DNA from: an uncultured Hyphomonas sp.
GTDB taxonomy: Bacteria > Pseudomonadota > Alphaproteobacteria > Caulobacterales > Hyphomonadaceae
DNA: 64,000 nucleotides
Assembly (NCBI RefSeq): GCF_963675305.1
Contig: NZ_OY776147.1
Coordinates: forward strand, 992,001-1,056,000
Reading direction: 5' to 3'
Made by a program: the position numbers and the translations under genes. Below the pieces are notes generated by a model. That model did not search any database. It had not been told where the DNA came from and saw only the letters and a list, made by a program, of their open reading frames with translations. Positions 16,960 to 25,406 of this stretch are shown one piece after another; position 1 is the stretch's first letter; each line of letters opens with the position of its first letter.

Positions 16960-17317
16960 TGCGACCCGACACCCACAGGCCAAGGTAGGCAAGACCCAGG
17001 AAGACCGGGAAGGCGGCAACGCCCAGCATCGGGCGGATCGCTTCGCCTTCTTCCATGCCGATCATCGTGGCGAGGAAAGCAAAGGCAAGACCGGCGGCAA
17101 TGAACAGCACGCCCCGGCGCAGGTCGGCGCGGACCGGGTCATTGGCCAGCGACAGGCGTACCATCATGTCGTCGGACAGGACCTGTCCCTTGTCGATGGC
17201 ATGGCGCAGCGTTTCATGGATCGTGTTGCGCTTGCGGGAATTGAAATAGCTGACCAGCCATACAATCCCGACGATAGACCCGAACAATATGGCGGGGACA
17301 AAGATTTCTTCGGCCAT
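16943..17317 (-). CDS. DUF6249-like membrane protein upstream of sigma factor
   Basis: 124 residues with three predicted spans: about 5-24, 68-86 and 97-116. A basic linker 'NSRKRNTIHETLRHAIDKGQ' and the sequence 'DDMMVRLSLANDPVRADLRRGV' lie between spans 1 and 2. The 'HETLRxAIDKGQ' pattern is shared by DUF6249-type proteins that sit next to ECF sigma factors in Caulobacterales. AAGGAG stands 6 bases before the ATG. Its last codons overlap the sigma gene start. Role unknown; a membrane sensor or anti-sigma component is an inference from position. Confidence 0.75.
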   Translation of the reverse strand: MAEEIFVPAILFGSIVGIVWLVSYFNSRKRNTIHETLRHAIDKGQVLSDDMMVRLSLANDPVRADLRRGVLFIAAGLAFAFLATMIGMEEGEAIRPMLGVAAFPVFLGLAYLGLWVSGRNERKA

Positions 17318-17427
17318 CTCTGGCTCCTTCTTGCAAACTCGCGCGGCGGAATTGCCGCTGTTTGACTGTCAGATGCAGCGAAGGGCCCGAATGGATGCAG
17401 GCGGTGTGATTATTTTTTTGAGGACGG

Positions 17428-18282
17428 CTAGTTCTGTCCGCCGACCGGGAGGGTGAGGACGGCCACACTGGTCTCGGCGTCTGTCTTCACCTTGTGGGCC
17501 GGCAGGGCCTTTTCGCCGCGGGTTGTCTGCGGGGCGAACCGGTTGGTCAGGCGGATTTCGATCTCCGGGCTTTCCGGAAGCGGCTGGTCCAGCGGGATCA
17601 GCAGGCTGCGCGCGCCGGCGTCTGGCACGATCACATCGCGGAGTGTCTGCGTCAGAACCGTTTCCGCGCCGCTGCGGATCTCGATGACACCATCCAGGCG
17701 GGCGTGGGCATTGCCGGTATTGGTCAGGTCCAGCCCGATGGCCGGTTTGCCGTCTTCGGTGACCGTCAGGCGGCTGCCGGTAATTCTCGGGCGGGAGGCG
17801 GCTTGGCCAGCCGTGAGGCTGAACAGCGACGCGATCTGGTGTTTCTCCCAGTGACCGGTCTCATCCTTCAGAACGGACGAGACGAGCAGGGCGACGCGAT
17901 GATCCCCGGTGCGAGCCAGTTCTTCCGGTGTGGAGAGGTTGACGGCCACCTGTTTCGATTGGCCGGGCGCCAGCGACAGGGTCGGCGCGCCATAACGGGT
18001 CCAGCCTGCGGCTGAGCTGTCGCTTTCCCCGGCGGGTGTGAAAACCGGCGCGCCCTCGGCGTCGTAGGTCCAGTCTGCCAGTGCCAGCGAAACGGAAACG
18101 GGATGCGCGGGGTCGAGGTTCGCGATGGTCACGATCTGGCGCATCGGCTGGCCGGGATCGAGTTCCAGTTCCACGCTGGCCGGCTGAAGCCCGACCCGGC
18201 CTTGCGCCTCCGCCATGAACGCAGCGCCCCCGGCGGCCAGGATTGCCGCGAGGAAGGTGCGAAATGGCATTTTGGCAGGCAT
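17428..18282 (-). CDS. periplasmic pilus-chaperone-like protein
   Basis: 284 residues with a signal peptide (MPAKMPFRTFLAAILAAGG... AEAQG). The mature part is all-beta with 'RVGLQPASVELELDPGQPMRQIVTIANL', then 'LALADWTYDAEG' and 'APTLSLAPGQSKQVAVNL' motifs, the immunoglobulin-like fold of PapD-type and DUF916-like secreted proteins. No usher or pilin gene is adjacent, so it is an orphan here. It could assist an unlinked chaperone-usher system or act alone on the envelope. Confidence 0.72.
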   Translation of the reverse strand: MPAKMPFRTFLAAILAAGGAAFMAEAQGRVGLQPASVELELDPGQPMRQIVTIANLDPAHPVSVSLALADWTYDAEGAPVFTPAGESDSSAAGWTRYGAPTLSLAPGQSKQVAVNLSTPEELARTGDHRVALLVSSVLKDETGHWEKHQIASLFSLTAGQAASRPRITGSRLTVTEDGKPAIGLDLTNTGNAHARLDGVIEIRSGAETVLTQTLRDVIVPDAGARSLLIPLDQPLPESPEIEIRLTNRFAPQTTRGEKALPAHKVKTDAETSVAVLTLPVGGQN

Positions 18283-18407
18283 GGCTCAGGTCCCTGAAGG
18301 GCCAGCAATTCATGACATCATCGTAAAAGAACCTTACCGCCCGGTTTAGATTTCCCTGCGAACCGGCGCTTGATGGAAACAGGGGGGAAGGCTAAGCGCG
18401 AGGGTCC

Positions 18408-19127
18408 ATGGTGAAACTGACTCCCAAAGCAAAGCGCAAGAAACGCAAGCACATCGCCGCCGACCTCTCGACCCGGGAAGGCCGGGCCCGGGCGCGCCGC
18501 GAAATGGTCTGGCAGGACCATGGTTTCCTGCGCGCGATCTACCAGAACCTCCACCAGATCTCGCCGGACATGTACCGGTCGAACCAGCCGTCTCCGGCCA
18601 AGGTGATGAAATACGCCCGGGAACTGGGCCTGCGGACGATCCTCAACCTGCGGGGCGAAAGCACCAAAGGCTATTACCTGCTGGAAAAGGAAGCCTGCGA
18701 GCAGGCCGGCATCGCACTGATCGATTTCCAGGTCTTCTCCCGCGATACGCCGACTCGCGAAGCGATATTCGCGGCGCGCGACCTGTTCGAGACGATCGAA
18801 TATCCGGCGCTGATGCATTGCAAATCCGGCGCGGACCGGGCCGGGCTGATGTCTGTGCTGTATATGCTGCTCAAGGAAAAAGTGCCGTTCCATCAGGCGA
18901 CTGAGCAGCTTTCCCTGAAATATCTGCACATCAAACACGGCAAGACGGGTATGCTGGACGCCTTCTTCCAGGCCTATGCCGACTTCAATGCCGGCCTGCC
19001 GGAGGACGAGTGGAAACCCTTCCTCGACTGGGTCGCCGAGGACTATGACCGGATGCAGGTCAAAGAGGACTTCCTGCGCGAATTCGGCAAGGGCGTTCAG
19101 GTCGACAAGATCCTGCAGCGCGAATAG
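18408..19127 (+). CDS. tyrosine/dual-specificity phosphatase family protein
   Basis: 239 residues. The P-loop 'MHCKSGADRAGLMSV' matches HCxxGxxR(S/A)G with catalytic Cys and Arg. Upstream 'MYRSNQPSPAKVMKYARELGLRTILNLRGE' is the usual entry of DSP/PTP proteins of the bacterial 'protein tyrosine phosphatase' type, and 'DFQVFSRDTPTREAI' carries the general-acid region. The N-terminus is very basic (KLTPKAKRKKRKHIAADL), which may bind membranes or polyphosphate. Family members act on phosphotyrosine or phosphoinositides. Divergent from the pilus-chaperone-like gene. Confidence 0.88.
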   Translation: MVKLTPKAKRKKRKHIAADLSTREGRARARREMVWQDHGFLRAIYQNLHQISPDMYRSNQPSPAKVMKYARELGLRTILNLRGESTKGYYLLEKEACEQAGIALIDFQVFSRDTPTREAIFAARDLFETIEYPALMHCKSGADRAGLMSVLYMLLKEKVPFHQATEQLSLKYLHIKHGKTGMLDAFFQAYADFNAGLPEDEWKPFLDWVAEDYDRMQVKEDFLREFGKGVQVDKILQRE

Positions 19128-19204
19128 GCCGCCCACCCGCGACCGCTTCCCCAAATGCAGGATTCATGCTTCGCTCCGCAATCAGTACGGTGAGGGAGAC
19201 GCCG

Positions 19205-19534
19205 ATGCGTGCAATGACTCTTGCAGGCTGGGCTCTGGCTGCGGCCGGGGCGAGCCTGCTGGCGGGATGCGACGGCATGAAAGACGGGCACGAACAGCTC
19301 GTGCGGACCTGCATTGCGGAAGGCGAGGTTCCGGAGACCTGCAGCTGCATCGTCGATGCAATGGAAGCGAAACTCAGCGCTGACCTGTTCAAACGGTCTG
19401 CCGTTGCGATCGCCCGCGAGAAACGGCCGGTGGGTGAATACATTCTCAGCCTGACGGATGAGGAGAAGATGCAGTTTTTCGAGGCTGAACAGGAAATGGA
19501 AAAGTGCGAATTGTCAGCCGCGGAGGCCGACTGA
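19205..19534 (+). CDS. small lipoprotein of unknown function
   Basis: 109 residues from ATG 19205 behind GAGGGAGAC. The N-terminus is a lipoprotein signal ending LLAGC. The mature part 'LVRTCIAEGEVPETCSCIVDAME' has a C-x9-C-x-C pattern and a helical, acidic remainder ending in 'EMEKCELSAAEAD'. No family recognised. Confidence 0.65.
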   Translation: MRAMTLAGWALAAAGASLLAGCDGMKDGHEQLVRTCIAEGEVPETCSCIVDAMEAKLSADLFKRSAVAIAREKRPVGEYILSLTDEEKMQFFEAEQEMEKCELSAAEAD

Positions 19535-19656
19535 GCGCGCACGGTAGTGCAATTCTGCACCAGCTGACGGGGGACAGGTTCGTTTCTGACGAGTATTTGC
19601 GTGACGAACAGGGTTAATCCCCTTAGATTCCGAATTGCTCCAGAAAGGGGAAGACC

Positions 19657-19932
19657 ATGAAGTTCTTTATTATCAACAGCTTCCGCACGATGATTTATGT
19701 GGCCTATATCGCCATCATCGTGTCGGGAATCGCACTCGGCATCTACAACAAGGGCGAATTCACGGGCGAACTCATTGGCCTGACGGGCACGCTGGCCCAG
19801 GTGGCCGATTTTGCGGTGTTCACCGTGGGCGGCTGGATCGCGGCCAGCCTGATCTGCGGCCTGATCGTGACGCTGCTCGACATCCGGGACGATATCAACG
19901 ACCGGCTGCCGGATGCGCGCCGGGACGACTGA
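19657..19932 (+). CDS. small two-span membrane protein
   Basis: 91 residues, starting MKFFIINSFRTMIYVAYIAI. Spans are predicted at about 10-30 and 48-74; the tail is charged (DIRDDINDRLPDARRDD). A purine-rich AAAGGGGAAG precedes the ATG. The pattern resembles DUF4282-type small membrane proteins but I cannot confirm the family. A terminator follows at 19955-19988. Confidence 0.6.
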   Translation: MKFFIINSFRTMIYVAYIAIIVSGIALGIYNKGEFTGELIGLTGTLAQVADFAVFTVGGWIAASLICGLIVTLLDIRDDINDRLPDARRDD

Positions 19933-19954
19933 TCCGTCCTTGCGGGGGTAACAG

Positions 19955-19988
19955 GGCCGCCGGCGGGAACGCTGGCGGTCTTTTATTT
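19955..19988 (+). terminator. Rho-independent terminator
   Basis: An 11-bp stem (19955-19965 with 19970-19980, two G-U pairs), a GGAA loop and TTTTATTT. It separates the small membrane protein from the MAPEG gene. Confidence 0.8.
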
Positions 19989-20014
19989 GGCCTTTTATCT
20001 GGAAAGGGACCGGG

Positions 20015-20401
20015 ATGAATTCGACACAAGTGGCCGCGCTTTATGTTGGCCTGAACCTCGCGCTTCTGGTGTTGCTGGCGGTGCGGGTTGTCGGGCGGCG
20101 GCGCTCGGCGCAGGTCTCGCTTGGCGATGGCGGCGATGATGACCTGTCCCGGCGTATCCGCACCCATGGCAATGCCAGCGAATATGTGCCGGCCTTCATG
20201 GTGGGCCTGTTCATGACAGCCGCCATGGGTACGTCCGCGATTCTGGTGCATGCGCTGGGCGCCAGCTTCACGCTGGGCCGCCTGCTGCACGCCTTTGGCC
20301 TGTCTGCTTCGAAGATGGCACCGCGGGCGCTGGGCATGCTGCTGACCTGGGTGCCCATGCTGGTCATCGCAGGCTTGCTGGTCTGGCAGGGCAGTTTCTG
20401 A
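20015..20401 (+). CDS. MAPEG family membrane protein
   Basis: 128 residues and four predicted spans. The family fingerprint is present: 'LNLALLVLLAVRVVGRRR', 'RIRTHGNASEYVPAFMVGLFM' (R-x-x-x-N-x-x-E-Y-x-P), and 'GRLLHAFGLS'. MAPEG proteins are glutathione- or lipid-linked membrane enzymes; in alphaproteobacteria they are mostly uncharacterised. GGAAAGGGA precedes the ATG. It lies 59 bases before pmbA on the same strand. Confidence 0.88.
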   Translation: MNSTQVAALYVGLNLALLVLLAVRVVGRRRSAQVSLGDGGDDDLSRRIRTHGNASEYVPAFMVGLFMTAAMGTSAILVHALGASFTLGRLLHAFGLSASKMAPRALGMLLTWVPMLVIAGLLVWQGSF

Positions 20402-20460
20402 CCAGGCCGTTTCTGACAGAAGGGATTGCGCCTGCAGAGCCTGCAGGCCATCTAGCGCGC

Positions 20461-21807
20461 ATGGCTGATTTCAGAATTCCACCGGCAGACCTCCTCGCCG
20501 GACTTATCGAACAGTGCCGCAAAGCCGGTGCAGACGCAGCAGATGCCCGGATCGGCGAGGCCGATGGCGTTGGCGTCGCGGTGCGGGACGGCAAGCTGGA
20601 AAGCATCGAGCGTGAGGAGAGCGTGTCCGTCGCGCTGCGCTGTTTCTACGGCAAGCGGCAGGCGCACGTCTCCAGCGCCGATCTCTCACCGGACGGCCTG
20701 AAGATGCTGGCCGAACGCTGTGTCGCGATGGCGAAGGCGGTGCCGGAAGACAAGTATTGCGGCCTGCCGGACGCCTCCATGCTGGCGGCAGGTGATCTCG
20801 ACATGGACCTGTCGGGTGAACCGGAAATGCCGGCTGAAGCGCTGGAAGAGCGGGCGCTGGCCGCTGAAGCCGCTGCGCTGGCCGTTCCGGGCATCAAGAC
20901 CGTGGCCGGGTGCGGCGCCTCCTGGAACCGCTCAAAACGCTGGGTCGCTGCATCGAACGGCTTCTCCGCCTGCAAGACCGGCTCATCCACCAGCCTCGGC
21001 CTGTCCGCCGTGGCGGAGAAGGACGGCAAGATGGAGCGGGACTATGATTCCTGGTCCGTCCGTTTCTCGAAGAACATGCCGCTGCCGGAAGACATCGGCA
21101 AAACGGCGGGGGAGCGCACCATCGCCCGCCTCGGTGCCCGCAAGCTCGGCACGCGCAAAGCCGCCGTCATTTACGACCGACGCGTTTCTGCCAGCCTGGT
21201 CGGCGCGCTGCTGGGCGCGATTTCCGGCCCGTCCATCGCGCGCGGCGTCTCCTACCTGAAAGACCGGATGGGCGAGCAGGTGTTCGCCAAGGGCGTCTAC
21301 ATCACCGATGACCCGTTCCGCGAACTGGGCATGGGATCGCGCAGCCATGACGGCGAAGGCCTGCCGGTACGCGAAACGCACCTGATCGAGGATGGACGCC
21401 TGACAACCTGGCTGCTGAACACGCCGTCGGCGAAACAGCTGGGTCTGGAACCGAATGGCTTCTCCTCGCTGGGCTTCGGCGATCCGCCCGGTGTGACCAC
21501 GTCCAACATCTATCTGCGCGCCGGCGAGAAGACGCCGGAAGAGCTGATGGCCGGTGTCGGCGAAGGCCTGCTGGTGACCGACATGTTCGGCCCGTCGATC
21601 AATCCGAATACGGGCGACTATTCCGTCGGCGTTGCGGGATTCTGGTTCGAGAATGGCGAGATCGCCTATCCGGTGTCAGAGGTGACGATTGCCGGTGATT
21701 TGCCTTCAATGTTCTCGCGCCTTGTGCCGGCCTCGAACCTCGAATTCCGCGGCACGCGCGATGCGCCAAGTCTTCTGGTGGAAGGAATGAGTCTTGCGGG
21801 CAGCTGA
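20461..21807 (+). CDS. pmbA: PmbA/TldE family metalloprotease subunit
   Basis: 448 residues. TldE-type features: 'SVSVALRCFYGKRQAHVSSADL', 'GARKLGTRKAAVIYDRRVSASLVGALLGAISGPSIARG', 'SYLKDRMGEQVF', and a 'THLIEDGRLTTWLLNT.SA..LGL' segment. The HExxxH motif of the catalytic partner TldD is absent, as expected for this subunit. With TldD it forms a heterodimeric peptidase active in peptide maturation and gyrase-toxin resistance. No tldD gene is in the window. The following gene starts within its last codons. Confidence 0.92.
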   Translation: MADFRIPPADLLAGLIEQCRKAGADAADARIGEADGVGVAVRDGKLESIEREESVSVALRCFYGKRQAHVSSADLSPDGLKMLAERCVAMAKAVPEDKYCGLPDASMLAAGDLDMDLSGEPEMPAEALEERALAAEAAALAVPGIKTVAGCGASWNRSKRWVAASNGFSACKTGSSTSLGLSAVAEKDGKMERDYDSWSVRFSKNMPLPEDIGKTAGERTIARLGARKLGTRKAAVIYDRRVSASLVGALLGAISGPSIARGVSYLKDRMGEQVFAKGVYITDDPFRELGMGSRSHDGEGLPVRETHLIEDGRLTTWLLNTPSAKQLGLEPNGFSSLGFGDPPGVTTSNIYLRAGEKTPEELMAGVGEGLLVTDMFGPSINPNTGDYSVGVAGFWFENGEIAYPVSEVTIAGDLPSMFSRLVPASNLEFRGTRDAPSLLVEGMSLAGS

Positions 21808-22912
21808 GCGGACGCTCCTCGAAGACATGGACACGATGCGGGCGCTCGCCCGTGAAGCCGGCGAGCTGGCGGTCTCCTATCAGCGCAAGGGCCACAAGAC
21901 CCGCGTCTGGCACAAGCAGGGCGGCAGCCCTGTCACTGAAGCGGATATTGAAGTGAACCGGCTGTGCGCTTCGCATCTTCAGCGCGCCCGGCCGGAATAT
22001 GGCTGGCTGTCCGAGGAGACGACCGACAGTCTCGATGCACGGCAGAAACAGCGTTGCTGGGTGGTCGACCCGATCGACGGCACGCGCGCCTATATGCGCG
22101 ACGATCCGAACTGGTGCGTTGCCCTCGCCGTGATCGAGGAAGGCCGGGCGGTCGCCGGCGTGCTCTATGCGCCGCGGCAGGACCGTTTCTACGAAGCCTG
22201 GAAAGAGGGCGGGGCTTTCCTGAACGGGCAGGCGATCCGCGTGTCGTCCTGTGTGGAGGAGTCAGGCTGCCGGCTGATCACCAATGAGGGCATGATCGAT
22301 CACCCGGCCTGGCCGGAACCGTGGCCGGATGTGGTCATCGCCCGACCCAAACCGAACTCGACCCTGTTGCGCATGGCACTGGTCGCGACCGGGGAATGGG
22401 ACGCAACGGTGACGCTGGCGGGCAAGTCCGACTGGGACCTTGCCGCCGGGACAGTGCTCGTCGAACAGGCAGGCGGCGTGGTGACCACCCACAAGGGGGA
22501 ACGCCTTGTGTTCAATCAGGAAGTTCCTGCGCAGCGCAGTGTCATCGCGGCTGGCGTCCGGCTTCACCCTCTGTTAGTGCGCAGGACAGAATTTGTGGGT
22601 ATACCTGACCCACAGGAAAGGGCGGCCAGCGCCGCCACAACCACGGAGCAAAAGACCATGGGCGACGCCCCGAAAAGCCAGCAGCAACTGCTGCACATCG
22701 TCTTTGGCGGTGAGCTGAAGGACGTAACCGGAATCGAATTCGAAGACCTGTCCAAAATGGACTTTGTCGGCGCCTTCCCGAATTACAAAGATGCGTATGA
22801 CGCCTGGAAATCAGCGGCGCAGCGCACGGTAGACCATGCCGAAATGCGCTATTTCATCCTGCATGCCCACAAGCTGCTGGACCCGCTGACGGGGGATCAC
22901 CATCACGTCTGA
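21794..22912 (+). CDS. inositol monophosphatase-family nucleotidase fused to DUF4170
   Basis: 372 residues. Residues 1-270 are CysQ/IMPase-like: 'GGSPVTEADIEVNRL', 'WLSEETTD', 'CWVVDPIDGTRAYM' (metal-binding DPIDGT), and 'KSDWDLAAGTVLVEQAGG'. Residues 289-372 match DUF4170: 'QQQLLHIVFGGELKDVTGIEFEDL', 'FVGAFPNYKDAYDAWK', 'RYFILHAHKLLDP'. In relatives the two are normally separate neighbouring genes. Here the frame is open throughout, but ATG 22658 with a GGAGC could start DUF4170 on its own. The start is TTG 21794 (GGAAGGAAT upstream), overlapping pmbA; ATG 21827 is the alternative. Likely reaction: removal of 3'-phosphate from PAP or phosphate from inositol-like substrates. Confidence 0.82.
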   Translation: MRAAERTLLEDMDTMRALAREAGELAVSYQRKGHKTRVWHKQGGSPVTEADIEVNRLCASHLQRARPEYGWLSEETTDSLDARQKQRCWVVDPIDGTRAYMRDDPNWCVALAVIEEGRAVAGVLYAPRQDRFYEAWKEGGAFLNGQAIRVSSCVEESGCRLITNEGMIDHPAWPEPWPDVVIARPKPNSTLLRMALVATGEWDATVTLAGKSDWDLAAGTVLVEQAGGVVTTHKGERLVFNQEVPAQRSVIAAGVRLHPLLVRRTEFVGIPDPQERAASAATTTEQKTMGDAPKSQQQLLHIVFGGELKDVTGIEFEDLSKMDFVGAFPNYKDAYDAWKSAAQRTVDHAEMRYFILHAHKLLDPLTGDHHHV

Positions 22913-22952
22913 TCCGGAACAACCGAAGGCGCAGCGGGGGAGCCTGCGGAGA

Positions 22953-24674
22953 TTGTTCGCGGCCTATTTCCGGCCGCACCTCGGCTGGTTCGTCGGCGGC
23001 ACGCTGATGGCGCTGGGCACATCCTTGTGTGCCATGGCCTATACCTATGTGCTGAAACTGATGGGCGACCGGCTGGAGGCCAGTTTCGGCGAAACCGGCA
23101 ATGCCGATTCCGGCTGGATCCTGCATATCGGCGCAGCCATTGTCGCCCTTGCCGCGGCGCGCTCGCTGACGATGTACCTGATGACGCTGCTGAACAATAC
23201 CGGCGTCCAGCGCGGCCTCGTAACCATGCAGGCGCATGAGTTCGAATCTCTGATCGACGGTGATTTTGCGCGGTTTTCCGAGGACGCATCCGGCGGCTTC
23301 GTCTCGCGCTTTATCAATGACGTGAACGCGATCCGCGACGCGGCCCTGCGCTTTGCCAACAATTTCACCAAGAGCACGGCCACGACGATTGGCTGTCTCG
23401 GAGTGATGGCCTGGATCGACTGGCAGCTGACCCTGCTGATCCTCGTCGCCTATCCGATTGCCTTTGCACCGGTCATCAGCCTCGGCAACCGGGTGCGCAA
23501 ACGCTCCCGCAAGGCACAGAAACAGGTTGGCGAGATGACCTCGCTCCTGTCCGAAGGGTTCCAGTCGGCGCGGGTGATCAAGGCCTATGGTCTCGAATCC
23601 TATCAGAAGGGCCGCGCTCGCGGCGGCTTTGCCGAACGCTCGCGCCTGTTCCTGAAAGTGCTGGCTGACCGGGCCGCCGTCGATCCGATCCTTGAAATTG
23701 CAGGCGGCGTTGCGCTGGCGGGCATCCTCGGCTTTGCGGCGTGGCGCATTTCCGAGGGCCAGATGTCGCTTGGCGACCTGCTGGCCTTTATTGCGGCCCT
23801 CGGCGTGGCCTCGCCGGAGATCCGGGCGCTCGGCACGCTGAACTCGGTGGCGCAGGAAGGCGGCGCGGCAGCTGACCGTGTGTTCGAGATCATCGAGGCA
23901 AAACCGGTCATGGCTGATAAGCCAGGGGCAGGGCGCTTCGGCAAGGTGTCTGGCGATGTCTCCTTTGAGGATGTCACCTTCTCCTATCCGGACGGGACGC
24001 CGGCCCTGAAGGGATTGAGCTTCAAGGCGGCGCCGGGCGAAACGGTGGCCATTGTCGGCCCCTCCGGTGCCGGCAAATCCACCATCTTCAACCTGCTCCT
24101 GCGTCTCTACGATCCGGCGAGCGGCACAATCCGCGTGGACAATCAGGACATCCGCGACATGACGGGCGAAAGCCTGCGGGCAAATATGGGCCTGGTGGCG
24201 CAGGATTCCGCTCTGTTCGATGACACGGTGCAGGCGAACATCGCGCTCGGCCGGCTCGGCGCCACCAAGGCTGAAATTGAAGTCGCGGCCCGCGCCGCCT
24301 TCGCGCATGAGTTCATCATGGACCTGCCGCAAGGCTATCAGTCGCCGGCGGGCGAGATGGGCCGGAACCTGTCCGGCGGCCAGCGCCAGCGTATTGCGCT
24401 TGCCCGGGCCATCCTCCGCAGCGCGCCGATCCTGCTGCTGGACGAAGCAACCTCCGCCCTCGATGCTGAAAGCGAGTCCCGCGTTCAGCAGGCGCTCAGC
24501 GATTTCAGCCGCGGGCGGACCGTCCTGATCATCGCCCACCGCCTGTCCACCGTCCGGGCCGCTGACCGCATTCTCGTGGTCGAGGATGGCCGCGTGGTGG
24601 AGCAGGGCACGCATGACAGTCTGCTGGCCTGGGACGGTGCCTATGCACGCCTCGTGAAGCTGCAACTGAGCTGA
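22953..24674 (+). CDS. ABC transporter, fused permease and ATPase (MsbA-like)
   Basis: 573 residues: six-span exporter domain (about 1-300) then a nucleotide-binding domain. Walker A 'GPSGAGKST', Q-loop 'LVAQDSALFDDTV', signature 'LSGGQRQR', Walker B 'ILLLDEATSALD', and switch His in 'IIAHRLSTV' are all present. The frame has no ATG near its beginning; TTG 22953 is preceded by GGGGGAG. CTG 22944 is the other option. Homodimeric exporters of this type flip lipid A, phospholipid or peptides. It follows the nucleotidase gene by 40 bases. Confidence 0.9.
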   Translation: MFAAYFRPHLGWFVGGTLMALGTSLCAMAYTYVLKLMGDRLEASFGETGNADSGWILHIGAAIVALAAARSLTMYLMTLLNNTGVQRGLVTMQAHEFESLIDGDFARFSEDASGGFVSRFINDVNAIRDAALRFANNFTKSTATTIGCLGVMAWIDWQLTLLILVAYPIAFAPVISLGNRVRKRSRKAQKQVGEMTSLLSEGFQSARVIKAYGLESYQKGRARGGFAERSRLFLKVLADRAAVDPILEIAGGVALAGILGFAAWRISEGQMSLGDLLAFIAALGVASPEIRALGTLNSVAQEGGAAADRVFEIIEAKPVMADKPGAGRFGKVSGDVSFEDVTFSYPDGTPALKGLSFKAAPGETVAIVGPSGAGKSTIFNLLLRLYDPASGTIRVDNQDIRDMTGESLRANMGLVAQDSALFDDTVQANIALGRLGATKAEIEVAARAAFAHEFIMDLPQGYQSPAGEMGRNLSGGQRQRIALARAILRSAPILLLDEATSALDAESESRVQQALSDFSRGRTVLIIAHRLSTVRAADRILVVEDGRVVEQGTHDSLLAWDGAYARLVKLQLS

Positions 24675-24746
24675 TCACCGTCCTCTCTTACTCCCCCGCT
24701 TCGCAGGGGAAGAATGAAGACGGCTCGAAACGCATGACAAACAAAA

Positions 24747-24772
24747 GCCCCGCGAAGCAGGCTTCGCGGGGC
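24747..24772 (-). terminator. intrinsic terminator of the F0 ATP synthase operon
   Basis: Inverted repeat 24747-24758 with 24761-24772 (12-bp stem, very short loop). On the minus strand it is followed by CTTTTGTTTG. It lies 28 bases past the atpF stop. On the plus strand it may also help end the ABC transporter transcript (TTTAT). Confidence 0.85.
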
Positions 24773-24799
24773 TTTATGTGTCGTTCGCCGGAAGGGACC

Positions 24800-25402
24800 T
24801 TAGTTGGTCAGGGCCTTCTCGATTTCACGAGCGGCTTTCTCGAACTGGTCGACAGCCGTGTCACCAGCGAGCAGGCGGCGGGCTGCCTCAGTCGCGGCAT
24901 CTGCAGCGGCGCGGCGGACTTCCTCAGTCGCTTCTGCTTCGGCGCGTGCAATGCGGGCTTCTGCAAGCGCTTCACGGCGGGCGAGACGCTCGGCGATGTC
25001 GTTGCGCGTCTCTTCCATGATGCGTTTGGCGTCGGCCTTGGCCTGTTCGATCATGGCCTCGGCTTCCTTGTCGGCGTCCTGAGCCTTGCGCTCAGCGGCA
25101 GCGAGCGCATCAGCGGCCTGTTCGCGGAGGCTGGCGGCTTCTTCCAGTTCCTTGCGGATGGCGTCTGCGCGGGCATCAAGACCACCCAGAACCGTCTTGA
25201 AGGCACCCATGCGCCAGGCAATGGCAACGAAGCCACACAGGGCCAGGAAGGCGGTGAAGGTGACAGGGTCGGTCGCGGCATAAGCCAGGCCGCCCAGGAA
25301 GCCGCCACCGCCATGGCCGCCAGCGGCGCCATGTTCGGTTTCAGCGGCAAAGGCCGGCAAGGCCGATGCAGCAATGGCTGAGAAGAGGACGATGCGTTTC
25401 AT
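24800..25402 (-). CDS. atpF: F0F1 ATP synthase subunit b
   Basis: 200 residues. A signal-like hydrophobic N-terminus with a Gly/His-rich stretch is followed by one span (FTAFLALCGFVAIAWRMGAF) and a long charged coiled coil (DARADAIRKELEEAASLREQ onwards) as in peripheral stalk b subunits. It is paired with the b' gene directly upstream, the arrangement of photosynthetic and other alphaproteobacteria. It connects the F1 head to subunit a and resists rotor torque. Confidence 0.93.
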   Translation of the reverse strand: MKRIVLFSAIAASALPAFAAETEHGAAGGHGGGGFLGGLAYAATDPVTFTAFLALCGFVAIAWRMGAFKTVLGGLDARADAIRKELEEAASLREQAADALAAAERKAQDADKEAEAMIEQAKADAKRIMEETRNDIAERLARREALAEARIARAEAEATEEVRRAAADAATEAARRLLAGDTAVDQFEKAAREIEKALTN

Positions 25403-25406
25403 GGTC

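Noticed and set aside
22854..24665. 603-codon minus-strand ORF opposite the ABC transporter
   Set aside because: Shadow frame; His/Arg/Gln-rich low-complexity composition and no ribosome-binding site, whereas the plus-strand gene has Walker and signature motifs.
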